A DNA stretch of 64,000 nt from Candidatus Poribacteria bacterium (GCA_003635195.1 PYIY01000209.1:57394-121393), one strand, 5' to 3'. Counted from the stretch's first letter, positions 35,661 to 44,506 are shown. Notes: generated by a model not told the origin, from the letters alone. Made by a program: numbers and translations.

Positions 35661-36215
35661 GATCCTTTCTACGTATTTTCCGGTACGCGTGTCAACTTTG
35701 ATACGCGTTTCGTTTTGCACAAAAAGTGGAACGTTAACAACCCCACCTGTCTCAAGCGTCGCACGTTTGGAACCACCGCTGACGGTATCACCCCGCAATC
35801 CGGGATCGGTCTCAATGATTTGAAGTTCAACGAAGTTCGGAAGTTCAACCGCGAGCGGTATCTGTCCGTCCATTTTGACGGTGACAGTCTCTCCCTCTTT
35901 CAGAAACTTTAAACTATCCTCTAAGAGACTTAGTGGTAGCGAATGTTGCTCAAATGTTTCGTCGTCCATAAACCACAATACATCACCGTCCCGGTACATA
36001 TACTGCATCTTGTGATCCATGACCCTAACGGTTTCGACAGTCTCATTAGATCGGAATGTCCGATCCAAAACTGCGCCATCGGTGATACGTTTGATCTTTG
36101 TCCGTGCGAAGGCACTGCCCTTCCCAGGTTTCACATGCTGACAATCGACTATCGTGTAAATCGTGTCATTGAGTCGGATAACCAACCCGTTGCGTAAATC
36201 GTTAAGTGCTGCCAT
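35658..36215 (-). CDS. efp: Translation elongation factor P
   Basis: 185 residues, standard length. EF-P rescues ribosomes stalled at consecutive prolines. The KOW-like N-terminal domain ends in the loop KPGKGSAFAR; Lys32 matches the residue that is beta-lysylated or otherwise modified in other bacteria. The OB domains follow (FRSNETVETVRV, YRDGDVLWFMDDETFEQ), with the C-terminal VQNETRIKVDTRTGKYVERI typical. SD AAAGGGG is good. No modification enzyme is visible nearby. Confidence 0.96.
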   Translation of the reverse strand: MAALNDLRNGLVIRLNDTIYTIVDCQHVKPGKGSAFARTKIKRITDGAVLDRTFRSNETVETVRVMDHKMQYMYRDGDVLWFMDDETFEQHSLPLSLLEDSLKFLKEGETVTVKMDGQIPLAVELPNFVELQIIETDPGLRGDTVSGGSKRATLETGGVVNVPLFVQNETRIKVDTRTGKYVERI

Positions 36216-36230
36216 TTTCCCCTTTATTGG

Positions 36231-36412
36231 CTATCAGCCATCAGCCGATTAGTTTTTAGTTATAAGTTATAAGTTATAAGTTATAAGTTAACTGCTTGTG
36301 GAATGTTACTTTTGTTGTACCTGGCACAACAACCCTCTTTAACTAACAACTCATAACTAATAACTACAAATGATAAATAAATTCGGGGTTTCAAACCCCT
36401 CCTACAGCAAGG
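36231..36412. repeat. Heptad palindrome plus AACCCC hairpin downstream of rdgB
   Basis: Left arm of perfect AGTTATA 7-mers (36258-36290), a TACCTGGCACAAC-containing centre, and a right arm with AACTAAC and AACTAAT units (36338-36366). Then a GGGGTTTCAAACCCC hairpin (36385-36400) abuts and reaches the TAG stop of rdgB. Confidence 0.8.
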
Positions 36413-37130
36413 CGAGTGCTTGTTGCAACGCCTTGGCTCTATGACTCATCTGATTTTTTATTTCTTCTCCCAATTCTGCGAAAGTCTGGTTGTAACCATC
36501 CGGGACAAACACTGGATCATAACCAAACCCGCTCTCTCCTACGGGTGCGTGTCTGATATGTCCTTCGCAAACCCCGAGAACACCTTGACCAAGAACGCGA
36601 TTTTCCGATATTTGAAAGATATGGCGCGCGTTCTTGGTCAAAGGTGCACCATCGGGGTGGACGACTGCAATCGCGGCGACAAAACGGGCACGTCGATCAG
36701 TAACCCCTTCAAGTGCTTGAAGCAGTTTCGCAATCCGGATCGCATCCGTAGCGTCTTCACCTGCCCAACGCTTAGAATTGATACCCGGCGCGCCGTTGAG
36801 CGCATCCACCTCTAATCCAGCATCATCAGCAAGCGTCAGATAACCCGTGTATTGCGCAATGACAGACGCTTTTTTGGCGGCATTCTCCATATATGTTTCA
36901 CCATCCTCAATGACCTCAGGGGCATCAGGATAGGCGTTCAAGGAGATCACCTCATACTGGTTTTGACCAAGAACTCGCGCCTTTTTTAAGTTTCCAGTTT
37001 CCAGTTTATAGTTTCCAGTTACAAGAGGACTCTTTTCTGGTAACTGGCCACTGGTTACTGCTAACTTCTTTAGCATTTCCGTGAGTTCACGTACCTTGCC
37101 TTGGTTACGCGTCGCCAATACCAGCTTCAT
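36402..37130 (-). CDS. rdgB: XTP/dITP pyrophosphatase with a repeat-derived insertion
   Basis: 242 residues, longer than the usual ~200. It hydrolyses non-canonical purine NTPs (dITP, XTP) to keep them out of DNA. Family marks: MKLVLATRNQGKVRELTEML, GETYMENAAKKA, LADDAGLEVDALNGAPG, SGFGYDPVF, and the SHRAKAL end. Residues ~21-50 (LPEKSPLVTGN region) are not part of the family and are encoded by a heptad palindrome inserted in frame between helix 1 and the next strand. It overlaps the end of rph by 26 bases, so the two are coupled. Confidence 0.94.
   Translation of the reverse strand: MKLVLATRNQGKVRELTEMLKKLAVTSGQLPEKSPLVTGNYKLETGNLKKARVLGQNQYEVISLNAYPDAPEVIEDGETYMENAAKKASVIAQYTGYLTLADDAGLEVDALNGAPGINSKRWAGEDATDAIRIAKLLQALEGVTDRRARFVAAIAVVHPDGAPLTKNARHIFQISENRVLGQGVLGVCEGHIRHAPVGESGFGYDPVFVPDGYNQTFAELGEEIKNQMSHRAKALQQALALL
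36985..37072. repeat. Heptad palindrome inside rdgB
   Basis: AGTTTCC-type 7-mers, the centre ACAAGAGGACTCTTTTCT, then GGTAACTGG-type 7-mers. The centre is identical in the copies at 39598 and 42497. Frame is kept through the whole element. Confidence 0.9.
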
Positions 37131-37875
37131 CTAAGTCCTCCAACATTATCCGATTTTGTAACCGGACAAGTTGTTGTATACCGCCGACAGCAAGGTCCAA
37201 CATCTGATTGTAATCGTCTCGCGAAAAGGGTTTCTCCTCTGCAGTACCCTGTATCTCTATAAATTTCCCGCTACCGGTCATAACAATATTCATATCAACA
37301 TCCGCTGTTGAATCCTCGGTATAACACAGATCTAACAAGGCTTCACCATCAACAAGTCCGACACTCGTTGCGGCGATGTTATCGGTAATAGGAAATGTCT
37401 CGATCTTTTTACTTTTCACGAGTCCCTGACAAGCATCCCAGAGCGCGATAAACGCACCTGTAATCGATGCGGTGCGCGTGCCACCATCGGCTTGGATGAC
37501 ATCACAATCAACCCAGACTGTCCGCTCTCCTAAGGCGTGCAAGTCTATAGCAGCACGCAAAGAACGACCAATGAGACGTTGTATCTCTTGTGTTCTACCA
37601 CCGACGCTGCCACGGGTTATCTCGCGCTGCATCCGCTGAGAAGTCGAACGGGGTAACATGGAGTACTCGGCTGTCACCCAACCTTTATTTTTGATCCGCT
37701 GGTCGCGCATAAACCGTGGCTGCTGGTCGATAACCGAAGCCGTACATATAATATGGGTATCGCCTGTTGCAACGAGGACTGAACCCTCGGCATGTTTGAT
37801 ATAGTGTCGTTTAATCCTAACCGGTCGCAACTCATCTGGCCGGCGTCCATCCTGTCTCGCCATCGTTCTCCCCAT
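37105..37875 (-). CDS. rph: Ribonuclease PH
   Basis: 256 residues. A phosphorolytic 3'-5' exoribonuclease that trims tRNA precursors. Seen: RQDGRRPDELRPVRI, GSVLVATGDTHIICTASV, WVTAEYSMLPRSTSQR, GRTQEIQRLIGRSLRA, CDVIQADGGTRTASITGAF and the C-terminal IQGTAEEKPFSRDDYNQML. The rph-rdgB order is common in bacteria. Its ATG follows directly on the stop of the small gene upstream. Confidence 0.96.
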   Translation of the reverse strand: MGRTMARQDGRRPDELRPVRIKRHYIKHAEGSVLVATGDTHIICTASVIDQQPRFMRDQRIKNKGWVTAEYSMLPRSTSQRMQREITRGSVGGRTQEIQRLIGRSLRAAIDLHALGERTVWVDCDVIQADGGTRTASITGAFIALWDACQGLVKSKKIETFPITDNIAATSVGLVDGEALLDLCYTEDSTADVDMNIVMTGSGKFIEIQGTAEEKPFSRDDYNQMLDLAVGGIQQLVRLQNRIMLEDLDEAGIGDA

Positions 37876-38079
37876 TTACAAGGTTTCAAGCAGTGCTAAT
37901 GCCTTTGTGTAACTTTTCCGTTCAAGATAGTGTCTTAGCATCTTTGGTGCTGTTGGGTCAAGTTTCTGATGTAGGACGTTAATGTGCTCTAACTGCTCCA
38001 ATATATCTTCGCCTGTCTCAATTCGTGCAAACATTGTCTCTAACGTTTGCCTGAGTTCCGATAAACTATCAATCTGCAT
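37876..38079 (-). CDS. Small helical protein, unknown
   Basis: 67 residues, mostly helical and leucine-rich (LSELRQTLETMFARIETGEDILEQL, then MLRHYLERKSYTKALALLETL; shown here in pieces). No motif I recognise. Its start overlaps the end of the PhyH gene and its stop directly abuts the rph start, so it is surely translated within this operon. It may be a small adaptor or only a spacer-like protein. Confidence 0.65.
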   Translation of the reverse strand: MQIDSLSELRQTLETMFARIETGEDILEQLEHINVLHQKLDPTAPKMLRHYLERKSYTKALALLETL

Positions 38080-38995
38080 CCGATGCCTCCTCTATTTGCT
38101 GAACGGCTTTGCATGTCCGTAGAGAAACGCTTTTCGGCGGTTTATCATAACCTTTCCAAGCATAAGGATCAACGCCAGAAACCGGCACAATGCATCGCCG
38201 GTCAGCACTCGCTGGACGTTCACCATCCCGAATTGACCAAGGTAACAGGGACCAAGCGTTACAGTAGTGATTCACTAAGACCCTACGAAATGTATTCCCA
38301 CGGTTCTTACGGGACCGATGGAGCAAATATCCGTTGAAGAAAACCAACGTCCCTGTTGTAACTTCAACCGGTACCTCACTGGTGTCATCAAAACCGTAAC
38401 TCTCTTCTGCAAAATCAAATTCATCTGGATTCTCATGCGGTTTCTGTGGATAGAGATAACCGCGACGATGCGAGCCAGGGAGAATCCATAGACATCCGTT
38501 TTCGACTGTGGCATCGTCCATTGCTATCCAAGCCCCAATTAAAGAACGATCACGGGTCGGAATATAGATTTCGTCCTGGTGCCACGCCTGACCTTGAAAA
38601 TTAGGGGGCTTCACAAAGAGCATGGACTGCATGCACTTAACGCTCCCATCCCAATGCGAATGCGGAAGATGTGCAGCGGCTATTTGACTCAAGATACCGC
38701 AGATTTTCGGGTGCTTGACGTACTTCTCTATGATTGGACTGATAAAATGCGGTTGATGAATGCAAAGGATACGACTGATAACCTCAGTATCACTAATATC
38801 TTCAGGAAGCGGTTGGAGATTGTCACACGGATGCCCACCCTTTGCAATTGTGACGGTGTCCTGTCGCAATTCCTCTATTTCATCAAGCGACAGCAGATCC
38901 GGGACAACAAGATACCCGTTGTCCACAAAAAATTGGGTCTGCTCATCAGATACGATTTTCGGCACCTCAATCGGTGCGCTTGCTTCAAACTTCAT
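38069..38995 (-). CDS. Phytanoyl-CoA dioxygenase-family (PhyH) oxygenase
   Basis: 308 residues from the ATG at 38995; a longer TTG frame would start inside an IS605-like remnant. Fe(II)/2-oxoglutarate dioxygenase fold: WHQDEIYIP supplies His and Asp of the facial triad, LLHRSRKN the distal His, and WIAMDDATVENGCLWILPGSH is typical of PhyH. The substrate is not predictable. Genes of this family are strongly expanded in poribacteria-like genomes. It lies upstream of rph/rdgB in one operon, with no evident functional link. Confidence 0.9.
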   Translation of the reverse strand: MKFEASAPIEVPKIVSDEQTQFFVDNGYLVVPDLLSLDEIEELRQDTVTIAKGGHPCDNLQPLPEDISDTEVISRILCIHQPHFISPIIEKYVKHPKICGILSQIAAAHLPHSHWDGSVKCMQSMLFVKPPNFQGQAWHQDEIYIPTRDRSLIGAWIAMDDATVENGCLWILPGSHRRGYLYPQKPHENPDEFDFAEESYGFDDTSEVPVEVTTGTLVFFNGYLLHRSRKNRGNTFRRVLVNHYCNAWSLLPWSIRDGERPASADRRCIVPVSGVDPYAWKGYDKPPKSVSLRTCKAVQQIEEASDAD

Positions 38996-39029
38996 ATTAT
39001 TAGGTTTCCTCACCGATTTTTCCGTGATA

Positions 39030-39150
39030 GCACCCAACGCCTAAAGGCGTGGGTTTCGGTTTCATGGACAGCGCGGTTTTCTCATAAAGTCCACCGTCTT
39101 ATTCCGTCTCCACGAGCGGGTGTTTCCCTTATATTGCCAATAGATGGGAT
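39030..39150 (-). mobile_element. IS200/IS605-type right-end remnant with omega-RNA-like scaffold
   Basis: Read on the minus strand: a short open tail ending GDGIRRWTL-stop, then GACGGTGGACTTTATGAGAAAACCGCGCTGTC (split here: GACGGTGGACTTTATGAG, AAAACCGCGCTGTC), then a terminal hairpin CCCACGCC-TTTA-GGCGTTGGG. This order is that of tnpB 3' ends, where the omega RNA scaffold and right-end hairpin overlap. The rest of tnpB is missing. It abuts the PhyH gene and supplies its leader. A homologous copy is at 45334-45430. Confidence 0.6.
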
Positions 39151-39275
39151 AGATACTCGGAATTCCGATTTAAATAATTAAACTTCATTCAGCCATCGGT
39201 TTCCATCGGAAACCTTCAGCAAAGACGCAAGCGTTACAAAACATCTCTTTTCCTTGTTCTCACTGCGAAGCATGC

Positions 39276-39298
39276 TGATTGCTGACGGCTAACTGCTA
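39276..39298. repeat. Heptad repeat arm at the end of the BatA-like gene
   Basis: Units CTGATTG, CTGACGG, CTAACTG on the plus strand. Read on the minus strand, the gene's stop TAG is immediately followed by CAGTTAGCCGTCAGC, again placing a heptad array on a stop codon. Confidence 0.6.
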
Positions 39299-41446
39299 AA
39301 CGCGATTGGCAAGGAACATCTCTGTTACCGTCAACGCGAAAACAGCTAACATCAGATAAACCCAAACATTTTGACTCTTCTCTACATCTTTTTCGTACTG
39401 CGCTATAAGTTCGGTAGGTGGTTTCTCTGCAACAGATTCGTCCGCCGCACCCTTCAGCATACTTGTGAGTTCCTCTACATCCCGTGCCGCAAGGTCTGAC
39501 TCAGTTGTGTCAACATTGACAACAAAGTAGTAAGGGGTTGTCCCGGATGTATGGACTGAGTAGATGCCCGGTATTGTAGTGTCATCGTAGAAAACACTTT
39601 TTAAGTTTCCAGTTACAAGAGGACTCTTTTCTGGTAACTTCTTTAGTTGCAAGCGAGTTTCAACGTTGTTCGGATTAAACACAGCAATTTCCCCGCTCCG
39701 CGCAGCGTTGCCATCTTCATCCTCTGGGACTTTCAGTTCAACGCTATCACCAACACGGTAATTCGGCGCAGCGTCTACATCCTTAAGCGCGAGATACTTA
39801 ATAGACTCATGCAGAAACGGCAAATAGACAGCGCGAATCGGTAGATCGTTCCATTCCCTGTCTATTGTCGAGGTAAAACAGAGCACACGCCCTAAGTTCC
39901 CGTAAGGTTTCTCAAAGACGGCAGGACTCCCATCATCATAAGAAGCAATGACGGTTGCATCCTTTGTAGGTACCGCCTGAAAAATTCTGTAAAACCGAGC
40001 CTTACCAAAATCACCGTGATTCGGTTCCTTGAATGGCGCGAAAATCGGATGTTCGTATTTCACCGTAGCGAGCACACGGAACTGTTCGCGATCCAGCGCA
40101 TCACCAACCGCTTGGACAAAATCACACGGCATCAATCCGGTCTCACCCCCAAGACGTTGTTTATAGACCTCAGCATCAATATTATTACCGACTGTCAGAA
40201 TCAGACCGCCACCAGCAGCAACGTAAGCCTTCACACGCTCCGCTTCACCGGAAGAGAGTTCTGCAACATCCGCAAGGATCAGTACATCCACACTTGCGAG
40301 TGTCGATGCATTCGGTACCGAGATAGACTCAGTGAAATCAATTTGGACAGCATCACGTCCTGATACCAACGCCTTCTTCATGAAGAAAGTCTCTACAGTT
40401 TGATAACGGCCACTCGTTCTCAGTCTTTCACGAACAGCATGGACCTTGATCGACCGTAGACTTTGCAAAGTAAAGTATCGCTTGTTGTCAACACCGATTG
40501 TATCCTCTGGAAGTTCGACCCAACCTGTGTGTGTTGCTTCATCTTGGAACTCGACTTTGAAAACAGCGTCCGCGAGGTCATCTGGTTCAATGTCAAGCGC
40601 AACACTGTCAATCACATTGCCGTCTATAAAGAGACGCACCTGCAGATCCTCAACAGGTTCAGCACCGAAATTATGGACGCGTGCGACCAGCTGCGACGCT
40701 TTCTGTTCTTTTAAGATAACAGGTGGAACGCTGATGTCTGTAATCGCAAAATTCTGTGGTTTTTCAGCACGCACATCAACAAAATGAATTTGGACATCAG
40801 GGCTGAGTTTGTCTGTTTCAATGAAATTCTCCCATCCCCGTTTTTGCATATCTCCGACAAGATAGACCTGTTTCTCACCGATAGGAATAGGCTGGAGGAC
40901 TTCATCAGCAGTTTGCATCGCGTCCAAGTAATCCGTATGCTCGTTAGAGGTTTCTGCGTTGTTCAAAGCCGTACGAACGTGCGCAAATTCTGAGCCGAGC
41001 GGCGCAACAACACGGGCATTGTCGGACGAAAGAATGAGACACGCAGCATCGGCGGCATCAAGTCCATCCAGAATTTTGCCCGCCTCTTTTTTCGCATTCT
41101 CAAAAACCCCTTCATACTGCATACTATAGGAGGTATCGAGAATAATAACAGCGTTCCGTTTCCCACCCGTTTTCTGCGTAAACTCTGGTGCATCGGCGAA
41201 AAATGGACGTGCAAACGCCAAACCGAGCAACGCCAACATCAGAATACGCATTAGCAGGAGCAGCAGCCGTTTCAACTTGTGCCGACGCACGTTCGTCTGA
41301 TGCGACATCTGGATAAAACGGACGGTGCTGAAAATCAGTCGCCTCGCGCGCTCCCGGTTCAGTAGATGAAGAATAAGTGGGATGGACGCGCCTATCGCAC
41401 CGGCTATTGCAAAAGTACCTGCTAAGAAAGTTAAACCAAAAGGCAT
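39296..41446 (-). CDS. BatA-like membrane protein with von Willebrand A domain
   Basis: 716 residues. The N-terminus is a BatA domain (FLAGTFAIAGAIGASIPLILH, HKLKRLLLLLMRILMLALLG), then a VWA-like domain with NAVIILDTSYSMQYEGVFENA (MIDAS start DTSYS), a CARDB-like beta region, and a second Rossmann-like part (DVLILADVAELSSGE). It ends in a transmembrane helix (VWVYLMLAVFALTVTEMFL). Residues ~601-616 (KKLPEKSPLVTGNLK) come from an inserted heptad palindrome. Bat proteins work with MoxR ATPases and DUF58 proteins in envelope stress; the DUF58 gene is just upstream. Confidence 0.85.
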   Translation of the reverse strand: MPFGLTFLAGTFAIAGAIGASIPLILHLLNRERARRLIFSTVRFIQMSHQTNVRRHKLKRLLLLLMRILMLALLGLAFARPFFADAPEFTQKTGGKRNAVIILDTSYSMQYEGVFENAKKEAGKILDGLDAADAACLILSSDNARVVAPLGSEFAHVRTALNNAETSNEHTDYLDAMQTADEVLQPIPIGEKQVYLVGDMQKRGWENFIETDKLSPDVQIHFVDVRAEKPQNFAITDISVPPVILKEQKASQLVARVHNFGAEPVEDLQVRLFIDGNVIDSVALDIEPDDLADAVFKVEFQDEATHTGWVELPEDTIGVDNKRYFTLQSLRSIKVHAVRERLRTSGRYQTVETFFMKKALVSGRDAVQIDFTESISVPNASTLASVDVLILADVAELSSGEAERVKAYVAAGGGLILTVGNNIDAEVYKQRLGGETGLMPCDFVQAVGDALDREQFRVLATVKYEHPIFAPFKEPNHGDFGKARFYRIFQAVPTKDATVIASYDDGSPAVFEKPYGNLGRVLCFTSTIDREWNDLPIRAVYLPFLHESIKYLALKDVDAAPNYRVGDSVELKVPEDEDGNAARSGEIAVFNPNNVETRLQLKKLPEKSPLVTGNLKSVFYDDTTIPGIYSVHTSGTTPYYFVVNVDTTESDLAARDVEELTSMLKGAADESVAEKPPTELIAQYEKDVEKSQNVWVYLMLAVFALTVTEMFLANRV
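39598..39646. repeat. Heptad palindrome inside the BatA-like gene
   Basis: A minimal copy: one AGTTTCCAGTTAC arm, the centre AAGAGGACTCTTTTCT, one GGTAACTTC arm. Same edges (CTAAAGAAGTTA and AACTTAAAAA on the minus strand) and same frame as the rdgB copy. Confidence 0.9.
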
Positions 41447-41450
41447 TTTT

Positions 41451-41511
41451 TAGAAGTTACCAGTTACCAGTTACCAGAAAAAGCCTTCTTTAACTGGTTA
41501 CTGGTTACTGA
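41451..41511. repeat. Heptad palindrome between DUF58 and BatA-like genes
   Basis: Three AGTTACC units, centre AAAAAGCCTTCTTTA, then ACTGGTT units. It fills the 69-base gap and abuts the ATG of the BatA-like gene, leaving no SD. Confidence 0.85.
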
Positions 41512-41515
41512 CCTT

Positions 41516-42496
41516 TTAGAGGACACCTTGCCGCTTAGCAAGATAAGAAGCAAGGGCAAGATCAATCGGCGTTGCTGTTGTTATTATATTGTAATCAATA
41601 TCCGCTTGCCGTAGTGCGAGCCTATAGGTATCAAGAAAGTCGTTGAAATTGCTCAGATAACTCTCCTGAATCGCTTGCGGGGTTGTGATAATTTCAGCGT
41701 CGTTTTCTGAATCAATAAATCGGATAAGTGCTTCCGAACTGCGTCCCGTCTCAAAATTAGTAAACTCAAGTTCCTGTTCTGCGAGCACATGAAAGACGAT
41801 AACTTCGTGTCCTTCATAACGGAGATGTTCCAATCCGGCGATAACCTCTTCATGATTTTCATCGTAGAGATCGGAGATGAAGAGTACCAATCCGCGTTTG
41901 GTCAGACGTTCAGCAATTTGATGCAGCGGTGTTCCCATCCTTGTGTTTTTTGTTGTCTGTAACGTCTCCAATGTGAGTAAAATTGAGTGTAAATGTGATG
42001 TACTACTTCGCGCCGGTAGGTATTGCCGAAGCGCATCATCAAAGTAGGCAAATCCGACCGCATCGCGCTGCTTCGCCATAAAATAGGCAAGTGACGCGAT
42101 GAGGAAACTCGAATATCGCAACTTCGTTAGTCTTGGTGTCCCCGCGCTATCCGCCTCTGTAGTCGCATTGTCTGTCTGCGCATCATCTGAGGGATGCGCC
42201 ATAGACTCGCTTGTATCTAAGAGTAGGTAACAATTGAGATTTGTCTCCTCCTCAAACTGTTTGATATAGTACCTATCAGTGCGAGCGTAGGCTTTCCAAT
42301 CTATATGTTTAGTATCGTCTCCGGGCATATATTGTCGATATTGTGAGAATTCAACACTAAACCCGTGATACGGGCTTTTGTGTAGCCCTGAGATAAAACC
42401 TTCAACAACGAATTTTGCGATTAATTCAAGATTCCCGATTCGGGCGAGGATTGTCGGATCTAAAAAGGTGCGTCCAACTGTTGAACTCTGTTGCAT
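41516..42496 (-). CDS. DUF58 domain protein
   Basis: 326 residues from the ATG at 42496; the longer frame starts at a TTG inside a heptad element. DUF58 signature early (FVVEGFISGLHKSPYHGFSVEF, YMPGDDTKHIDWKAYARTDRYYIKQFEEETN), followed by a VWA-like segment LLLDTSESMAHPS and LVLFISDLYDE. DUF58 proteins are usually encoded with MoxR ATPases and Bat proteins and are thought to act in complex assembly or stress. A MoxR gene is not in the window. Confidence 0.88.
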   Translation of the reverse strand: MQQSSTVGRTFLDPTILARIGNLELIAKFVVEGFISGLHKSPYHGFSVEFSQYRQYMPGDDTKHIDWKAYARTDRYYIKQFEEETNLNCYLLLDTSESMAHPSDDAQTDNATTEADSAGTPRLTKLRYSSFLIASLAYFMAKQRDAVGFAYFDDALRQYLPARSSTSHLHSILLTLETLQTTKNTRMGTPLHQIAERLTKRGLVLFISDLYDENHEEVIAGLEHLRYEGHEVIVFHVLAEQELEFTNFETGRSSEALIRFIDSENDAEIITTPQAIQESYLSNFNDFLDTYRLALRQADIDYNIITTATPIDLALASYLAKRQGVL

Positions 42497-42580
42497 TATA
42501 TTTCCAGTTTCCAGTGTCCAGTTTCCAGTTACAAGAGGACTCTTTTCTGGTAACTGGTCACTGGTTACTGGCAACTTCTT
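42497..42580. repeat. Heptad palindrome upstream of the DUF58 gene
   Basis: AGTTTCC/AGTGTCC units, the centre ACAAGAGGACTCTTTTCT identical to the rdgB copy, then AACTGGT-type units. It occupies the space between the RsbU-like stop and the DUF58 ATG and stays open in the DUF58 frame. Confidence 0.9.
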
Positions 42581-42583
42581 CCC

Positions 42584-44506
42584 CTATTGCTTTCTCAAAA
42601 TAAGGAGCGTAAGGTCATCAAACTGATCCGCTTCTCCTTGGAATTCCATGACCGCGTTGTGAAGATACTCACGAATCCCCTCAGCATGTTTATCTTTGCA
42701 TGCTTTTGATGCCTCCACAAGCCGCTCTTCTTCATAATAGTCGTCTTCAATGTTGACAGTTTCTGTGACACCGTCTGTATAATACACAATGACATCGCCA
42801 CTGGTGAGTTGGACGTGTTCCGCTTCATATTCGGCAATGCTTGGCACCATATCGTTCGGAAACATTCCCAGCGGAATACCACCAACATCCTCACCCAACC
42901 ACTTGTAGGTACCATCTTTTCTGACGAGCAGTGGCGGATTATGCCCGGCATTCAGCGTCGTGAGTACATTCGTTTCTGGGTTAAGATGACTATAGAAGAA
43001 GGTAGCATATTTTTCTTCTGTACCACTGGCGTAAAGCAGCGAATTCAGTGTCATCGCCATCTCGGCAATTTCAGCATACAAAGCCGACGCGTCCAAGACA
43101 TCTTGCTCTACATTTTCTGCCCGCGACAATTCCGAGATAAGTCCTGCACGGAGGGTTGCCATGAGCAGTGCAGCTTGCATACCCTTTCCAGAAACATCAG
43201 CGATTGCGAGTCCCCAATGTCCTGTCGGTAAATCAATACAATCATAATAATCCCCACCGACAGGTCCCCGTGGTTCATAATGTCCTGCGACTTCGTATCC
43301 GGGGATGTCTGGTAGTGTATCGGGTATAAGGTTCACCTGAATCTTACGCGCCTCCTCCATTTCAGCCTGTAACTGCCGCGCCTCAAGTGCCTCCTGATGG
43401 AGTTGTGCGTTCTCAATAGCGACACCCGCCTGCTTGGCAAAGGAATCAAGTAGGATTACATCTTCATCCGTAAAGGCAGTGATTCTGCCGCCGCGTTCCT
43501 CTTTGTCCCCAACAACAAGGACCCCCAAAATATCGCCATCACGCCCAAGAATCGGAACAGCCATCAAATTTTTGCCGCCAAAAAGGGTGTCGAATTCAGG
43601 CAGACAGTGCCCCGGGATCCCTTCTTTAACAACAGATTTCAATACTTCTACGGATGTCACTTCTTCAGATATAGGTGTCTCCTCACCATAAGGAATAACG
43701 AATCCGCTCCCATTACGCTGCGCTGATGCATTTTCAAGTAAGGACTCAGGAAACGCATAGTGCATTTCGAGTTCTTGTCGCTCAGTGTCGGCGAGCATGA
43801 GTGCGCCTGCGTTAGCGTCAAGCAGTGAAACGGCTTGGTGGACCACTTGTTCTGCAGCCTCCTCAGGTTGTAGAAGTTGACAGATTTGTGGCGCGCTTTC
43901 TGCAAGCATGAACAACCGAAACTTTTCACTCTGAATACCCTCCACCATCTGCGAATAGGCAATGGCAATCGAAATTTGGTGTGCGAGGGTTGTCAGTAAC
44001 TCCTTTTCCCAAGTCTCTAATGCATCTCTTGCCAAGAACTTTCCGAGCCCTATCATTCCCAAAAATTCATCTTGAATTTTTAGCGGAATCCAAAGACGTA
44101 TATCAATCGTTTCAGAAAGTTTGACACTCCGATCGAAGAACGGTTTAAGAACATCTGGAGGCGCAGCGTTCTCTATGAAGGAATGTTTAAGTAAAGCTTC
44201 TAACTCGGCTGGCTCAACAAGAATCGGCCCAAAGGTCTCATCAGGTGTCGCGGCAACAACATCAAGATTTTGACCTGTTGGATGGTAACGCAGTATCGCG
44301 CCACGCCGGATCTGTAAAGTTCCGAGTGTGATGCGGAGATAGGTTTTGCTCGAATGATTGAAATTGCTGTGTCCGGAGATTAACGTTTGCCCCAAATTTT
44401 CCAACTCAGATAGACTGAATATGAGCCGTTCCATCGTCTGTTCTGGGGTGCTTTGCGTTTTATGGGTTTGCAAACTGTCTCCTGAAGGCTTACTTGGATC
44501 TTTCAT
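42584..44506 (-). CDS. RsbU-like PP2C (SpoIIE) phosphatase with GAF domains
   Basis: 640 residues. Two GAF-like regions (about 40-200 and 205-370) are followed by a helical linker (LQAEMEEARKIQVNLIPDTLP) and a SpoIIE/PP2C phosphatase domain: GPVGGDYYDCIDL with metal-binding Asp residues, IADVSGKGMQAALLMATLRA, LNAGHNPPLLVR, YYTDGVTE. Such enzymes dephosphorylate STAS-domain anti-anti-sigma proteins, and a STAS gene lies directly upstream. The GAF domains may sense a small molecule or the redox state. Downstream is the DUF58/Bat pair. Confidence 0.93.
   Translation of the reverse strand: MKDPSKPSGDSLQTHKTQSTPEQTMERLIFSLSELENLGQTLISGHSNFNHSSKTYLRITLGTLQIRRGAILRYHPTGQNLDVVAATPDETFGPILVEPAELEALLKHSFIENAAPPDVLKPFFDRSVKLSETIDIRLWIPLKIQDEFLGMIGLGKFLARDALETWEKELLTTLAHQISIAIAYSQMVEGIQSEKFRLFMLAESAPQICQLLQPEEAAEQVVHQAVSLLDANAGALMLADTERQELEMHYAFPESLLENASAQRNGSGFVIPYGEETPISEEVTSVEVLKSVVKEGIPGHCLPEFDTLFGGKNLMAVPILGRDGDILGVLVVGDKEERGGRITAFTDEDVILLDSFAKQAGVAIENAQLHQEALEARQLQAEMEEARKIQVNLIPDTLPDIPGYEVAGHYEPRGPVGGDYYDCIDLPTGHWGLAIADVSGKGMQAALLMATLRAGLISELSRAENVEQDVLDASALYAEIAEMAMTLNSLLYASGTEEKYATFFYSHLNPETNVLTTLNAGHNPPLLVRKDGTYKWLGEDVGGIPLGMFPNDMVPSIAEYEAEHVQLTSGDVIVYYTDGVTETVNIEDDYYEEERLVEASKACKDKHAEGIREYLHNAVMEFQGEADQFDDLTLLILRKQ

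Noticed and set aside
36231..36366. Heptad arrays as CRISPR or tandem rRNA-like spacer
   Set aside because: Units are 7 bp without unique spacers and the two arms are inverted, which is a palindrome, not a CRISPR.
39035..39037. TTG start of the PhyH gene
   Set aside because: It would start translation inside the hairpin of an IS605-type remnant; the ATG at 38995 fits the family start better.
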